Origin: Nocardioides sp. Root190
Lineage (GTDB): Bacteria; Actinomycetota; Actinomycetes; Propionibacteriales; Nocardioidaceae
DNA: 64,000 nt
Direction: 5' to 3'
NCBI RefSeq assembly: GCF_001428565.1
Contig: NZ_LMIA01000008.1
Location: 1,383-65,382, forward strand
Shown piece by piece: positions 1-8,965 of this stretch. Made by a program: the position numbers and the translations under genes. Every line of letters begins with the position of its first letter. The stretch's first letter is position 1. The notes beneath the pieces are model-generated. The model saw only the letters and a program-made list of their open reading frames with translations. It made no database searches and was not told the DNA's origin.

Positions 1-61
1 AGTCACGCCCGTGGTCACCGACCACAGCCCATCACCACCAAGGCTGCATGCCAAGCCTCAC

Positions 62-196
62 AGTCTCGAGACGGCCGCGGGCGGCCTCCTCGACCAACGG
101 GCCGTCACCAGGTCTCGAGACGGCCGCGGGCGGCCTCCTCGACCAACGGGCCGTCACCGGGTCTCGAGACGGCCGCGGGCGGCCTCCTCGACCAAC
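62..196. repeat. Three tandem copies of a 49-bp hairpin-forming repeat
   Basis: Near-identical units begin at 62, 111 and 160, an exact 49-bp period; the third is cut after about 37 bp. Each unit opens with a (G/A)GTCTCGAGAC palindrome followed by GGCCGCGGGCGGCC. It ends CTCCTCGACCAAC, so the unit can fold as an imperfect hairpin pairing GGTC/CGAG with CTCG/GACC. No coding pattern is convincing across it. Short intergenic hairpin repeats of this style are common in Nocardioides-like genomes as I know them; the array lies just past the 3' end of the reverse-strand gene that ends at 210. Confidence 0.85.
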
Positions 197-209
197 GACG
201 AGGCGGCGG

Positions 210-722
210 TCAGCCGGCGAACGGGTCGGGCAGTGCGCCGGGGAGCTTCGCGAGGAGCTCCCGGGCCTGCGCGGCGCCCTTGTGCTCGACGAGCACCTCG
301 TAGCGGGTCGCGACGACGGCGCTGACGGAGGAGAAGTCGCGCTGGCCGCGGGACATCGCGTAGCCGACCAGGGCCATGATCACGCCGAAGCCGGCGCCGA
401 GCAGCATGGTCGAGCCGATCACCGCGAGGGTGTTCTCGTCGGTGAAGATGCTGAAGACCAGTCCGATGAACAGGCCGAGCCAGATCCCGGACATGACCCC
501 TCCGGCAGCGACGCGACCGGTGGTGAGGCGACCGGTGATCCGCTCGATCCGCTTGAGGTCGGTGCCGACGATCATGCACTGCTCGACGGGGAACTTCTCG
601 TCGGCGAGGAAGTCGACGGTGCGCTGCGCGGCGGCGTAGTCGTCGTACACCGCGAGGGACTGGGGGAACTCCAGCTTGAGGGGCGAGCCGGCGCCCAGGG
701 GCGGGCGAGTGGGATTGCTCAT
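210..722 (-). CDS. General stress protein 17M-like membrane protein
   Basis: A 170-residue protein. Residues about 18-70 (from 'PQSLAVYDDYAAAQRTVDFLADEKFP') resemble the N-terminal domain of the general stress 17M/YflT group found in actinobacterial stress proteins. Two hydrophobic segments follow at about 75-95 and 100-120 ('GIWLGLFIGLVFSIF' and 'GSTMLLGAGFGVIMALVGYA'), so it is probably an inner-membrane protein with both ends cytoplasmic. The ATG at 722 is the only good start. It is divergent from purS, with only 75 bp between. The molecular role is unknown; the family link is to stress, and that is inference for this gene. Confidence 0.7.
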   Translation of the reverse strand: MSNPTRPPLGAGSPLKLEFPQSLAVYDDYAAAQRTVDFLADEKFPVEQCMIVGTDLKRIERITGRLTTGRVAAGGVMSGIWLGLFIGLVFSIFTDENTLAVIGSTMLLGAGFGVIMALVGYAMSRGQRDFSSVSAVVATRYEVLVEHKGAAQARELLAKLPGALPDPFAG

Positions 723-797
723 GCTCCCAGTGTGCCCCGCGTCCGTCGGCTGGCCGCGGAATCGGTGCGCGGCTCCACCACCACTAGACTCACGGCC

Positions 798-1049
798 GTG
801 GCCCGAGTCGTCGTAGCTGTCATGCCGAAGCCCGAGATCCTCGACCCGCAGGGGAAGGCGGTGCTGGGCGCTCTGCCCCGCCTCGGCTTCGCCGGCGTGA
901 GCGAGGTCCGTCAGGGAAAGCGCTTCGAGATCGAGATCGAGGGTGACGTCACCGACGCCGTCCTCGCCGAGGTGAACAAGATGGCCGAGACGCTGCTCTC
1001 GAACCCGGTCATCGAGGACTACGCCGTCACGGTCGAGGCCTCCGCGTGA
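798..1049 (+). CDS. purS: Phosphoribosylformylglycinamidine synthase subunit PurS
   Basis: An 83-residue protein of typical PurS length, with '[14 protein letters not shown]' and a C-terminal '[12 protein letters not shown]'. PurS bridges PurQ and PurL in the three-subunit FGAM synthase, the fourth step of de novo purine synthesis. I chose the GTG at 798 because family members start a few residues before MPKPEIL. A TAGACT -10 element (785-790) also ends 7 nt before it, the pattern of a leaderless actinobacterial transcript. The stop overlaps the purQ start by 3 bases (GTGA), so the two are translationally coupled. Confidence 0.93.
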   Translation: MARVVVAVMPKPEILDPQGKAVLGALPRLGFAGVSEVRQGKRFEIEIEGDVTDAVLAEVNKMAETLLSNPVIEDYAVTVEASA

Positions 1050-1714
1050 AGGTCGGGGTCGTCACCTTCCCGGGCTCGCTCGACGACGTGGACGCGCAGC
1101 GCGCGGTCCGCATCGGCGGCAACGAGGCCGTGGCCCTGTGGCACGGTGACGCCGACCTCAAGGGTGTCGACGCCGTCATCCTGCCCGGCGGCTTCTCGTA
1201 CGGCGACTACCTCCGCTGCGGTGCCATCTCGCGCTTCGCCCCGGTCATGGACAAGGTCGTCGAGGCGGCAGGCGCCGGCATGCCGGTGCTCGGCATCTGC
1301 AACGGCTTCCAGATCCTCTGCGAGTCCCACCTGCTGCCCGGTGCGCTGATCCGCAACGATCACCGCAAGTTCGTGTGCCGTGACCAGCTGCTGCGCATCG
1401 AGAACAACCGCACTCCCTGGACCTCGGCGTACGACGCCGGCCAGGAGATCCGCATCGTGCTGAAGAACGGCGAGGGCGGCTTCGTCGCCGACGCGCCGAC
1501 CCTGGAGCGGCTCGAGGGCGAGGGCCAGGTCGTGGCGCGCTACCTCGAGATGAACCCCAACGGTTCGATGAACGAGATCGCCGGGATCACCAACGAGCGC
1601 GGCAACGTGGTCGGGCTGATGCCGCACCCCGAGCACGCGGTCGAGGAGCTCACCGGCAGCGGCCTCGACGGCCTCGGCTTCTTCACCTCGCTGGTCGAGG
1701 CGAGCTTCGCCTGA
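1046..1714 (+). CDS. purQ: Phosphoribosylformylglycinamidine synthase subunit PurQ (glutaminase)
   Basis: A 222-residue class I glutamine amidotransferase that supplies ammonia to PurL. The nucleophile elbow '[11 protein letters not shown]' puts the catalytic Cys at about residue 85. The other triad residues sit in '[10 protein letters not shown]' (His194, Glu196). The start is GTG and overlaps the purS stop. In many actinobacteria purL follows directly; here a reverse-strand gene (1733-3103) separates them, so purL is transcribed from its own promoter. Length and motifs are normal. Confidence 0.95.
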   Translation: MKVGVVTFPGSLDDVDAQRAVRIGGNEAVALWHGDADLKGVDAVILPGGFSYGDYLRCGAISRFAPVMDKVVEAAGAGMPVLGICNGFQILCESHLLPGALIRNDHRKFVCRDQLLRIENNRTPWTSAYDAGQEIRIVLKNGEGGFVADAPTLERLEGEGQVVARYLEMNPNGSMNEIAGITNERGNVVGLMPHPEHAVEELTGSGLDGLGFFTSLVEASFA

Positions 1715-1732
1715 CCCGCCGGATCCGGCCGG

Positions 1733-3103
1733 TCAGTGTCGACCGGCCTGGATCCGCACCCAGGTGTCGGTGTTCAGGACACTGCCGGAGGGCAGGCCGA
1801 CCCGCGACCGGTAGGTCTTGACGTAGCCGGACATCGCGCCGTCGTACACGCCGTTGACCTGGATCTTCACCGACGGCATCGCGGCCTGCAGTGCGCGCTG
1901 CGCGCGGCGCACGTAGACACCCGTCGACCCGGGCTTGAGGACCGGACGGCTGCCGATCGAGAGCAGGATCATCCAGTCGCGCACGCTCCACGTGGCGCTG
2001 CGGGGATAGCCGCGGACGTTCTGCCAGCGGGTCGTGGCCGCCAGTGTCGCGGCGTCGAAGACGCCGGTGATCTCGCCGCGGTGGAAGCCGCGCACGGCCA
2101 GCAGGCACTGCAGGGCACGGGTCTGCGCGATCGAGGGGGTGTACGTCGCGCTGGGCGCGCGCAGGGCGCCGTAGCGGGCGAGGTCGATCTTGTAGCCGCG
2201 GCAGCGCTCGTCCAGCTGCGGGACCCGGCCGGGGCCGAGGTCGAGGTAGTTGCGGTCGATGTTGATCGTCACGCCGCCCCAGGTCTCGTTGTGCCCGCCC
2301 TGGTACTGCTTGACCCGACGGCCCGGCATCCAGGCGCTGGACGCGAGGTACTGCGTCGAGACGGCCACGCCGGGCTTGCCGTCCCAGCGAGCGATCCACA
2401 GCGTGTCGGGCAGCAGGAAGCCGGCGCTGTTGTTGCGGCGGAGGTCGTCGAGCATCTTGATGCCCGAGCCGGCGCTGGAGTAGAAGCCGGACAGGTAGCC
2501 GCGCTGGTGGAGGCGCTGGGTCCAGGCGTGCACGAAGCGGATGGCGGAGTTCTTGCAGCGCGAGTTCCCGATGTCGAAGGCTTCGAGGTCGTAGAACAGG
2601 GTGCTCTTGGGAACGATGCCGAGCTTCGTGGCGGCGGCGACCGCTCGGTCGGCCTCGAGGCGTCCCTGCGCGACGGCCTTGGCGTAGCCGTCGGTCGGGT
2701 CCGGGTTGATCGTCGGGTCGTCCTTGTACTTCGGGTAGCGCGCGGAGCAACTGGCCTGGGGGCCGAGCGTGATGGGCAGCAGCCGCCAGCCGCGGGCCAG
2801 CTGCTGGGTGACCCAGGCGGGCGTGAGGTTCGGCTGGCTGCGGCAGGCACGGGAGTTGCCCGAGATGTAGATGCCCACCGACATGAACGGCGAGTGCTCC
2901 ATCCAGGCGTCCATCTTGGCCTGGGTCGGCGTCAGGCACTGGTCGAACCCGTAGCCCGAGAAGTTGCCCGGGGTCGGCTTGTTGGTGCTCGCTGCGGCCA
3001 GGTCGGCGGCCGGCCGGTCGTCGTCGCTGCGCAGGGGCGCGAGCAGGGCGAGGCCGAGCACGGCGGCGAGCAACGCGCAGAGGAAGGTGAACCGGGCTGG
3101 CAT
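1733..3103 (-). CDS. Secreted Rv2525c-like (DUF1906) protein with two C-terminal peptidoglycan-binding-like repeats
   Basis: A 456-residue protein. An N-terminal signal sequence ('FTFLCALLAAVLGLALLAPL') is followed by a DUF1906/Rv2525c-like glycoside-hydrolase-like TIM-barrel domain (about residues 45-290: 'GYGFDQCLTPTQAKMDAWM', 'GIYISGNSRAC', 'TLFYDLEAFD', 'GFYSSAGSGIK'). Two segments after it ('CLLAVRGFHRGEITGVFDAAT' style and 'VRRAQRALQAA...VNGVYDGAM') look like tandem peptidoglycan-binding domains. The likely role is cell-wall remodelling outside the membrane; enzymatic activity in this family is not firmly established. I chose the ATG at 3103 over the upstream start because it has a GGAG 10 nt before it and leaves a clean signal peptide. 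Confidence 0.8.
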   Translation of the reverse strand: MPARFTFLCALLAAVLGLALLAPLRSDDDRPAADLAAASTNKPTPGNFSGYGFDQCLTPTQAKMDAWMEHSPFMSVGIYISGNSRACRSQPNLTPAWVTQQLARGWRLLPITLGPQASCSARYPKYKDDPTINPDPTDGYAKAVAQGRLEADRAVAAATKLGIVPKSTLFYDLEAFDIGNSRCKNSAIRFVHAWTQRLHQRGYLSGFYSSAGSGIKMLDDLRRNNSAGFLLPDTLWIARWDGKPGVAVSTQYLASSAWMPGRRVKQYQGGHNETWGGVTINIDRNYLDLGPGRVPQLDERCRGYKIDLARYGALRAPSATYTPSIAQTRALQCLLAVRGFHRGEITGVFDAATLAATTRWQNVRGYPRSATWSVRDWMILLSIGSRPVLKPGSTGVYVRRAQRALQAAMPSVKIQVNGVYDGAMSGYVKTYRSRVGLPSGSVLNTDTWVRIQAGRH

Positions 3104-3290
3104 GGCGGGTAACTCCAGGGGAAGTAGGGGTCGAGCCGTCGGGAGCCACGTCACGATAACCTCAACAGTCACACAAGTAACAGGCATCGGCGTGAACTAC
3201 AGGCCTGTAATTCGCCGGGCCGAGCCCGGTGACCCATCTCATGGGGGAGCGGGCGGAGGGCCCGGGCGCTGAGGCCGATAGATTTGACCC

Positions 3291-5567
3291 GTGGCCGACA
3301 CTGCTTCTGGACCGACCCGTACGACGCTCGACACCGTGGCCGTTGCGGCCGCCGATCCCGGTCGCGACCAGCCGTGGTCCGAGCTCGGTCTGAAGAGCGA
3401 CGAGTACGACCGGATCAAGCAGATCCTCGGCCGTCGACCCACCGGCGCCGAGCTCGCGATGTACTCCGTCATGTGGAGCGAGCACTGCTCCTACAAGTCC
3501 TCCAAGGTCCACCTCAAGCAGTTCGGCGAGATCCCCCAGGTGACGCCCATCGGCCCGATGCTCGCCGGCATCGGCGAGAACGCCGGCGTCCTCGACATCG
3601 GCCAGGGCTACGCCGTCAGCTTCAAGGTCGAGAGCCACAACCACCCGTCGTACGTCGAGCCCTACCAGGGCGCCGCGACCGGCATCGGCGGCATCGTCCG
3701 CGACATCATCGCGATGGGCGCCCGCCCGGTCGCGGTGATGGACCCGCTGCGCTTCGGCCCGCTCGACGCCGACGACACCCACCGTGTGCTGCCCGGGATC
3801 GTGGCCGGCGTCGGTGGCTACGGCAACTGCCTGGGTCTGCCCAACATCGGCGGCGAGGCCGTCTTCGACGAGACCTACCTCGGCAACCCGCTCGTCAACG
3901 CGCTCTGCGTCGGCGTGATGCGCCACGAGGACCTGCACCTCGCCAAGGCGTCCGGCGAGGGCAACCTCGTCGTCCTGTACGGCGCCCGCACGGGTGGCGA
4001 CGGCATCGGCGGCGTCTCGGTGCTCGCCTCGGAGACGTTCGACGAGGACGGTCCGGCCAAGCGCCCGAGCGTCCAGGTCGGCGACCCCTTCATGGAGAAG
4101 CTGCTCATCGAGTGCACCCTCGAGCTGTTCCGGGCCGGCGTCGTCGCCGGCATCCAGGACCTCGGCGGTGCCGGTCTGTCCTGCGCGACCTCCGAGCTCG
4201 CGTCGGCCGGTGACGGTGGCATGCACGTCCACCTCGACAAGGTGCCGCTGCGCGACTCGACCCTCTCGCCGGAGGAGATCCTCATGAGCGAGAGCCAGGA
4301 GCGGATGATGGCGGTCGTTGAGCCCGCCGACATCGACGCGTTCCTCGCGATCACCACCAAGTGGGACGTCGAGGCCGCGGTCATCGGCGAGGTCACCGAG
4401 ACCGGCCGCCTGCTCATCGACTGGCACGGCGAGACCGTCGTCGACGTCCCGCCGCGCACCGTCGCCCACGACGGCCCCGTCTACGAGCGGCCCTTCGCCC
4501 GACCGCAGTGGCAGGACGCCCTGCAGGCCGACGGCGCCGAGAAGCTCGCCCGGCCCACCACCGGCGCCGAGCTCCGCGCCACGCTCCTGCAGCTGGTCGC
4601 CAGCCCCAACCTCTGCGACAAGTCGTGGATCACCGACCAGTACGACCGCTACGTCCAGGGCAACACCGTCCTGTCGCAGCCGTCCGACAGCGGCATGGTC
4701 CGCGTCGACGAGGAGACCCACCTGGGCGTCTCCCTCGCCACCGACTGCAACGGTCGCTTCGCCAAGCTCGACCCGTACGCCGGCGCGCAGCTCGCGTTGG
4801 CCGAGGCCTACCGCAACGTCGCCACCGGCGGCGCCCTGCCGCTCGCGGTCAGCGACTGCCTCAACTTCGGCTCGCCCGAGGACTCCGACGTGATGTGGCA
4901 GTTCGCCGAGGCCTGCCGTGGCCTGAAGGACGCCTGCCTCGAGCTCGGCATCCCGGTCACCGGCGGCAACGTCAGCCTCTACAACCAGACCGGCGAGACG
5001 GCCATCCTGCCGACGCCGGTGGTGGCCGTCCTCGGTGTGATCGAGGACGTGCGTCGCCGTACCCCGTCGGTCTTCCAGGCGGCCGGTGAGCAGGTCGTCC
5101 TGCTCGGCACCACCCGCGAGGAGCTGTCCGGCTCGGAGTGGGCGAACGTCGTCCACGGCCACCTCGGCGGTCTCCCTCCGGCGGTCGACCTGGGCGCCGA
5201 GCGTGACCTCGCGCGGCTCCTCAAGGACCTGGTCGGCGTCGCGACGAGCGCCCACGACCTGTCCGACGGCGGTCTGGCCCAGTCCCTCGCGGAGGCGGCC
5301 ATGGTCAGCGGGATCGGTGCGACCGTCAGCCTCGAGGGCGACGCGTTCCTCGGCCTGTTCGCCGAGTCCACGGCCCGCGCGATCGTGACCGTCCCGACTG
5401 CCGCGCTCGCCGAGCTCCGCACGCTGGCCGAGCGCCACGGCGTGCCGCTCACCGAGATCGGTGTCACCGGCGGCGACAGCCTCGCGGTCGAGGGTCAGTT
5501 CGACCTCGACCTGACCGAGCTGCGCACGGCCTGGAGCGCGACCCTGCCCGCTGCGCTCGGTTCCTGA
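3291..5567 (+). CDS. purL: Phosphoribosylformylglycinamidine synthase subunit PurL (small type)
   Basis: A 758-residue protein, the size of the small PurL that needs separate PurS and PurQ. It catalyses ATP-dependent conversion of FGAR to FGAM. Diagnostic stretches include '[12 protein letters not shown]', '[21 protein letters not shown]', '[11 protein letters not shown]' and '[12 protein letters not shown]'. The GTG start at 3291 is 6 nt after a TAGATT -10 element (3279-3284), so the message is probably leaderless. It is divergent from the DUF1906 gene. Downstream there are only 20 bp to the convergent lipoprotein gene. Confidence 0.96.
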   Translation: MADTASGPTRTTLDTVAVAAADPGRDQPWSELGLKSDEYDRIKQILGRRPTGAELAMYSVMWSEHCSYKSSKVHLKQFGEIPQVTPIGPMLAGIGENAGVLDIGQGYAVSFKVESHNHPSYVEPYQGAATGIGGIVRDIIAMGARPVAVMDPLRFGPLDADDTHRVLPGIVAGVGGYGNCLGLPNIGGEAVFDETYLGNPLVNALCVGVMRHEDLHLAKASGEGNLVVLYGARTGGDGIGGVSVLASETFDEDGPAKRPSVQVGDPFMEKLLIECTLELFRAGVVAGIQDLGGAGLSCATSELASAGDGGMHVHLDKVPLRDSTLSPEEILMSESQERMMAVVEPADIDAFLAITTKWDVEAAVIGEVTETGRLLIDWHGETVVDVPPRTVAHDGPVYERPFARPQWQDALQADGAEKLARPTTGAELRATLLQLVASPNLCDKSWITDQYDRYVQGNTVLSQPSDSGMVRVDEETHLGVSLATDCNGRFAKLDPYAGAQLALAEAYRNVATGGALPLAVSDCLNFGSPEDSDVMWQFAEACRGLKDACLELGIPVTGGNVSLYNQTGETAILPTPVVAVLGVIEDVRRRTPSVFQAAGEQVVLLGTTREELSGSEWANVVHGHLGGLPPAVDLGAERDLARLLKDLVGVATSAHDLSDGGLAQSLAEAAMVSGIGATVSLEGDAFLGLFAESTARAIVTVPTAALAELRTLAERHGVPLTEIGVTGGDSLAVEGQFDLDLTELRTAWSATLPAALGS

Positions 5568-5587
5568 CCGAGCGCCACGGTGGTCGA

Positions 5588-6646
5588 TCAGCGCAGCTTG
5601 ACGCTGATCGTGCCCTCGATCTCGACGGTGCGCTTGCCCTCGCCGCCACCCCACAGGGAGCTCAGGGTGAGCTCGTAGCCCTGGTCGACCCGGAGCCGCT
5701 CGGACGTGTCCTCGTCGGCCTCGAAGATCAGGTGGTAGACCGAGGTGCAGCCACCCCGCTCGGGGTCGGGGCACGCTGAGAACTCACGGTCCTCGATCAC
5801 CTTCGTGGGCTTCTCCTTGCCCAGCCGGAAGGTCGACTCGACGGCGGACGCCACGTAGATCGCGCCGGAACGGAGGTCGGCGGCGATCACGTCGTAGCGA
5901 CGGGCCACGGTGCTGATCGTGACGACCCGCCATGCGGTGCCCTCGGGGGCCCAGGCGCCGCCGGCGTACGGGATGTCGGCGCTGCGGGTGATGTTGCAGG
6001 AGAAGTCGCCCAGGCGGGCCAGCTTGGGGAGGTCGAACTCGGCCTGGTTGGTGCAGGAGGCGGTGCGCTCCTTGCGGGGCTTGAGCTCGTAGAGCGGGGC
6101 GGCCAGTCCGGCCTCGCGGTCCCCGGTGGCCAGGTCGACGGTCTGGATGACGTCGTCGAACTCGACGGAGAGGGTTGCCTCCTTCGCGTCCGCAAGGTCC
6201 CCGGTGACCAGGACGTAGAAGGACTCGGCGCCCTCGCCGGTCGACTCGGGGGAGGGCAGGCGGTACTTCGCGCCGTCGGCGACCAGGTCGATGACCGGGC
6301 GGGTGTCGGTGTCGAGGTAGTCGGCGTAGTCGCCGAACGTGCCGGCGTCGTACTGCCAGGTGATCGGCACGAACGCACTGTTCTCGGGTGCGGTGACCGG
6401 CTCGAGCTGGCGGGTGTCGTTGGCGTCGAGCTCGGTGCTCGCCTCGCCCATGCTGACCTCGAGGCGACCGATGGGGAGCGCGATGCTCGACTTCTGCCCG
6501 TCCTGGATGAACTGGTCGTCCTGGCGGGCTCCGATGATGTCGCCGACGGTCACGCCGTCGTCGCCACCGCAGGCGGCGAGGGCGGGCATGACGGCGAGCA
6601 GGCCGAGGACGGCTGCAGCGGGTCGGCGGAGGCGCATGAGCGCCAT
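5588..6646 (-). CDS. Putative lipoprotein of unknown function
   Basis: A 352-residue protein with a lipoprotein signal ('AAAVLGLLAVMPALAACGG', lipobox ALAAC), so it should be anchored on the outer face of the membrane. The mature part is rich in beta-type sequence ('AFVPITWQYDAGTF', 'YRLPSP...ESFYVLVTGDL') and has paired cysteines ('FSACPDPERGGC'). I do not recognise a catalytic motif. Starts at 6646 and 6637 are both possible; 6646 is used because it lies 8 bp after the end of the MFS gene, consistent with co-transcription. It may be an accessory to that exporter, but nothing shows this directly. Confidence 0.7.
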   Translation of the reverse strand: MALMRLRRPAAAVLGLLAVMPALAACGGDDGVTVGDIIGARQDDQFIQDGQKSSIALPIGRLEVSMGEASTELDANDTRQLEPVTAPENSAFVPITWQYDAGTFGDYADYLDTDTRPVIDLVADGAKYRLPSPESTGEGAESFYVLVTGDLADAKEATLSVEFDDVIQTVDLATGDREAGLAAPLYELKPRKERTASCTNQAEFDLPKLARLGDFSCNITRSADIPYAGGAWAPEGTAWRVVTISTVARRYDVIAADLRSGAIYVASAVESTFRLGKEKPTKVIEDREFSACPDPERGGCTSVYHLIFEADEDTSERLRVDQGYELTLSSLWGGGEGKRTVEIEGTISVKLR

Positions 6647-6654
6647 TGTGACAG

Positions 6655-7908
6655 TCAGATCGCGACGGCCGGAGCCGGTTCCGGGATGCGCGGCCACTCG
6701 GCGGGCCGCGGGACCGTCCGCACGGACCGGGAGAGGGTGGGGATCAGGGCGACCACGGCGGTGATCGCCGACAGGACGAGCACGGCCTGGCCGCCGCCCA
6801 GCACGGACAGCAGGAGGCCTGCGAGTGCGGGCGCCAGCGGCATCGAGAGCATCGAGGTGAACTGCATCGTCGACTGGACCCGTCCGATCAGCTCGGGCGG
6901 GGTGATCGCCATCCGGTACGAGCCGATGCCCGCGTTGCCCGCCGGGTTGAGGAACATGCCCGCCGACGCGGCGAGGGCCATCGCCCAGGGGTGGTTCCAC
7001 AGTGCGAGGGGCAGGGAGAGCGGGACGAAGCTCCACGCCACGAGGACGGTGAGGCGGCCGGTCGCGAAGCGGTCGATCAGCCACGGCGCGGCCAGGGCGC
7101 CGAGGATCCCGAAGCCGCCGATCGCGGCCTCGACCAGGCCGATCTGCCACGCGGGGAAGCCGGCCTCGATCAGTCGCAGGAGCGAGACGAAGAAGAGTGC
7201 GTTGACCGCGAGGTTCGCCGCGGGCGACCACACCAGCAGGACGCGCAGGAACGGTCGCGCCCAGAGGAAGCGCAGACCTTCCCCGAGGTCCCGCAGCGGC
7301 CGGGAGGTGCCGGTGCCGGGACGCGGGGAGAGGTCGGCCCGGACCCTGCCGAGCAGGAGCCAGCCCACGGCGTAGGTGATGACGTCGGCGGCGAAGGGTG
7401 CCCATCGGGCGAGGGTGAAGAGCGCTCCGCCGAGCGGACCGCCGAGCAGGGCCGCGACGTGCTGGCGGGCCTGCTGCTGGCTCAGCGCGGTTGGCAGCTC
7501 CTCGCGACTGACGATGCTGCGGATGGCGGAGTACTCCGCCGGGCTGAAGAGCCCGGTCGCGACGCCAGTGGTCAGCGCGACGAGGAGCAGGTGCGCCATG
7601 GTCAGCGTGCCGGTGATGCCGGCGACCACGAGCGTCCCGTAGAGGACCACGCCGGCGCCGAGGGAGAAGCGCATCAGGCGCAGCCGGTGCCAGCGGTCGG
7701 CCAGGACCCCGGCCGGCAGCAGCATCGCGACCATCCCGAGCAGGAAGACCGCTTCGGCCGCAGCGGCCCACAGGGCCGATCCGGTCATCGAGTAGGCGAC
7801 CAGGGGCATCGCGAAGGTCGTGACGCGCGAGCCGAGCTCGGACACCGTGGCGCCGACCCAGAGCGCGGTGAAGTCGCGGTTCCGGGCGAGTGAGCGGAAG
7901 GAGGGCAT
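6655..7908 (-). CDS. MFS transporter, drug/siderophore-exporter-like
   Basis: A 417-residue protein with about 12 hydrophobic helices. The MFS loop motif after helix 2 reads 'GVLADRWHRLRLM'. The overall layout matches the MFS_3/enterobactin-exporter-like (EntS) group: 'NRDFTALWVGATVSELGSRVTTFAMPLVAY' at the start and 'PAEYSAIRSIVSREELP' in the middle. It probably exports a small molecule by proton antiport. It is divergent from an ArsR-type regulator, and the shared 81-bp gap carries a regular operator array (7924-7971), so repression by that regulator is likely. The substrate is unknown. Confidence 0.85.
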   Translation of the reverse strand: MPSFRSLARNRDFTALWVGATVSELGSRVTTFAMPLVAYSMTGSALWAAAAEAVFLLGMVAMLLPAGVLADRWHRLRLMRFSLGAGVVLYGTLVVAGITGTLTMAHLLLVALTTGVATGLFSPAEYSAIRSIVSREELPTALSQQQARQHVAALLGGPLGGALFTLARWAPFAADVITYAVGWLLLGRVRADLSPRPGTGTSRPLRDLGEGLRFLWARPFLRVLLVWSPAANLAVNALFFVSLLRLIEAGFPAWQIGLVEAAIGGFGILGALAAPWLIDRFATGRLTVLVAWSFVPLSLPLALWNHPWAMALAASAGMFLNPAGNAGIGSYRMAITPPELIGRVQSTMQFTSMLSMPLAPALAGLLLSVLGGGQAVLVLSAITAVVALIPTLSRSVRTVPRPAEWPRIPEPAPAVAI

Positions 7909-7923
7909 GTCCGCACCATATGG

Positions 7924-7971
7924 TGCGCAACAATCAATGCGCAAGATGTGTTGCGCAACTTGTGGTGCGCA
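7924..7971. promoter_or_regulatory. Four TGCGCA palindromes at exact 14-bp spacing (probable ArsR-type operator array)
   Basis: TGCGCA occurs at 7924, 7938, 7952 and 7966, exactly 14 bp apart. The third lies in the perfect 10-bp palindrome GTTGCGCAAC (7950-7959). The array fills the gap between the divergent MFS gene and the HTH regulator and ends 7 bp before the TACGCT -10 element of the regulator (7978-7983). Binding there could repress both genes. The regulator assignment is inferred from position. Confidence 0.7.
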
Positions 7972-7989
7972 TGTCGCTACGCTGTCGCC

Positions 7990-8562
7990 ATGGTCATGTA
8001 CGACGACCCGCGGATCCTGCGCGCGATCGCCCACCCCACCCGCAACCGGGTCCTGCACGAGCTCTCCGCCGCCGGGTCTTTGCGTGCGGCCGACGTCGCC
8101 CGCCGCATCGAGGTGCCCGCCAACCAGGCGAGCTTCCACCTGCGCCAGCTCGCGAAGTACGGCCTCGTGGAGGAGGACCCCGACGGCGGGCGCGACCGCC
8201 GCGACCGGATGTGGCGCCTGGTCGACGCCGACGGGATCCGGTTCCGCACCTCCGACATGCTCGCCCAGCCGGGCGGCCGCGCGGCGTTCGCCGTCTTCAA
8301 GCGCAACACCGTCGAGTGGGGCCGCCACCTCGTCGAGCGGGCGCTCGCGCACGAGGACGGCCACACCGACCGCAAGAGCGTCTCGGAGTGGTCGGTGCTG
8401 ATGAGCCCCGACGAGGCCGAGCAGCTGATGGAGGACCTGACCGAGGTCATCGAGCGCTACCGTGCCGTCGGTCGCGAGGGCGGCATCGACGCCGGCCGCG
8501 AGACCTACTCGGTCTTCCAGCTCATCCAGCCCTACCCCGACCTGCCGGCGGAGGAGGGCTGA
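7990..8562 (+). CDS. ArsR-family (HTH_20-like) transcriptional regulator
   Basis: A 190-residue protein. The N-terminal winged helix-turn-helix (about residues 8-75) reads 'DPRILRAIAHPTRNRVLHEL' and 'DVARRIEVPANQASFHLRQLAKYGLVEE', typical of ArsR-like repressors. No metal-binding cysteine motif is visible. The longer C-terminal half (about 100 residues) may sense a ligand or dimerise. The ATG at 7990 follows a TACGCT -10 element by 6 nt, implying a leaderless message. It is divergent from the MFS gene, the usual layout for a local repressor of an exporter. Its stop overlaps the next ATG by one base (TGATG). Confidence 0.85.
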   Translation: MVMYDDPRILRAIAHPTRNRVLHELSAAGSLRAADVARRIEVPANQASFHLRQLAKYGLVEEDPDGGRDRRDRMWRLVDADGIRFRTSDMLAQPGGRAAFAVFKRNTVEWGRHLVERALAHEDGHTDRKSVSEWSVLMSPDEAEQLMEDLTEVIERYRAVGREGGIDAGRETYSVFQLIQPYPDLPAEEG

Positions 8563-8936
8563 TGCCCGCTCGCCTGCGCCCCGCGGATCCCGCGGAGGTG
8601 GCCGCTGCCCTGGCCCGGGTCGCGGCAGCTGCCGACGGGGCCGACGAGCCCCAGCGCGCCGACCTGCGCCTGCTCACCAAGCACTACCTCGCGGTCCTCG
8701 AGACCCGCGCTCCCGGCCGCTCGGTGGAGGTCCGGGTGCCGCCGTACGCCGCCGTCCAGGTCATCGAGGGAGTACGCCACACGCGGGGTACTCCTCCGGC
8801 CGTCGTCGAGATGGTCGCGGCCACCTGGATCGCGCTCGCGTCGGGTGCGCTGGAGTGGTCCGCCGCGGTGGGAAGCGGCCAGGTCCACGCCAGCGGCGAG
8901 CGCACCGACCTGACGGCGTACCTGCCGTTGGAGTAG
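8562..8936 (+). CDS. Bacterial SCP-orthologue (sterol carrier-like) protein
   Basis: A 124-residue protein resembling the small SCP-like family (SCP_3) that often lies near purF/purM in actinobacteria. Visible hallmarks are 'LRLLTKHYLAVLETRAPGRSVEVRVPPYAAVQ', 'THTRGTPP'-like 'RHTRGTPPAVVEM', and 'TWIALASGALEW...GQVHASGERTDLTAYLPL'. It may bind a lipid or other hydrophobic ligand; the function is not established. It starts inside the stop of the ArsR-like gene and is probably co-transcribed with it. Confidence 0.75.
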   Translation: MPARLRPADPAEVAAALARVAAAADGADEPQRADLRLLTKHYLAVLETRAPGRSVEVRVPPYAAVQVIEGVRHTRGTPPAVVEMVAATWIALASGALEWSAAVGSGQVHASGERTDLTAYLPLE

Positions 8937-8965
8937 CGCTGGTCGGGTCACATAGGTTGGCTCCC

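Noticed and set aside
3162..5774. An 870-residue reverse-strand open frame
   Set aside because: It is antisense to purL, which is unambiguous.
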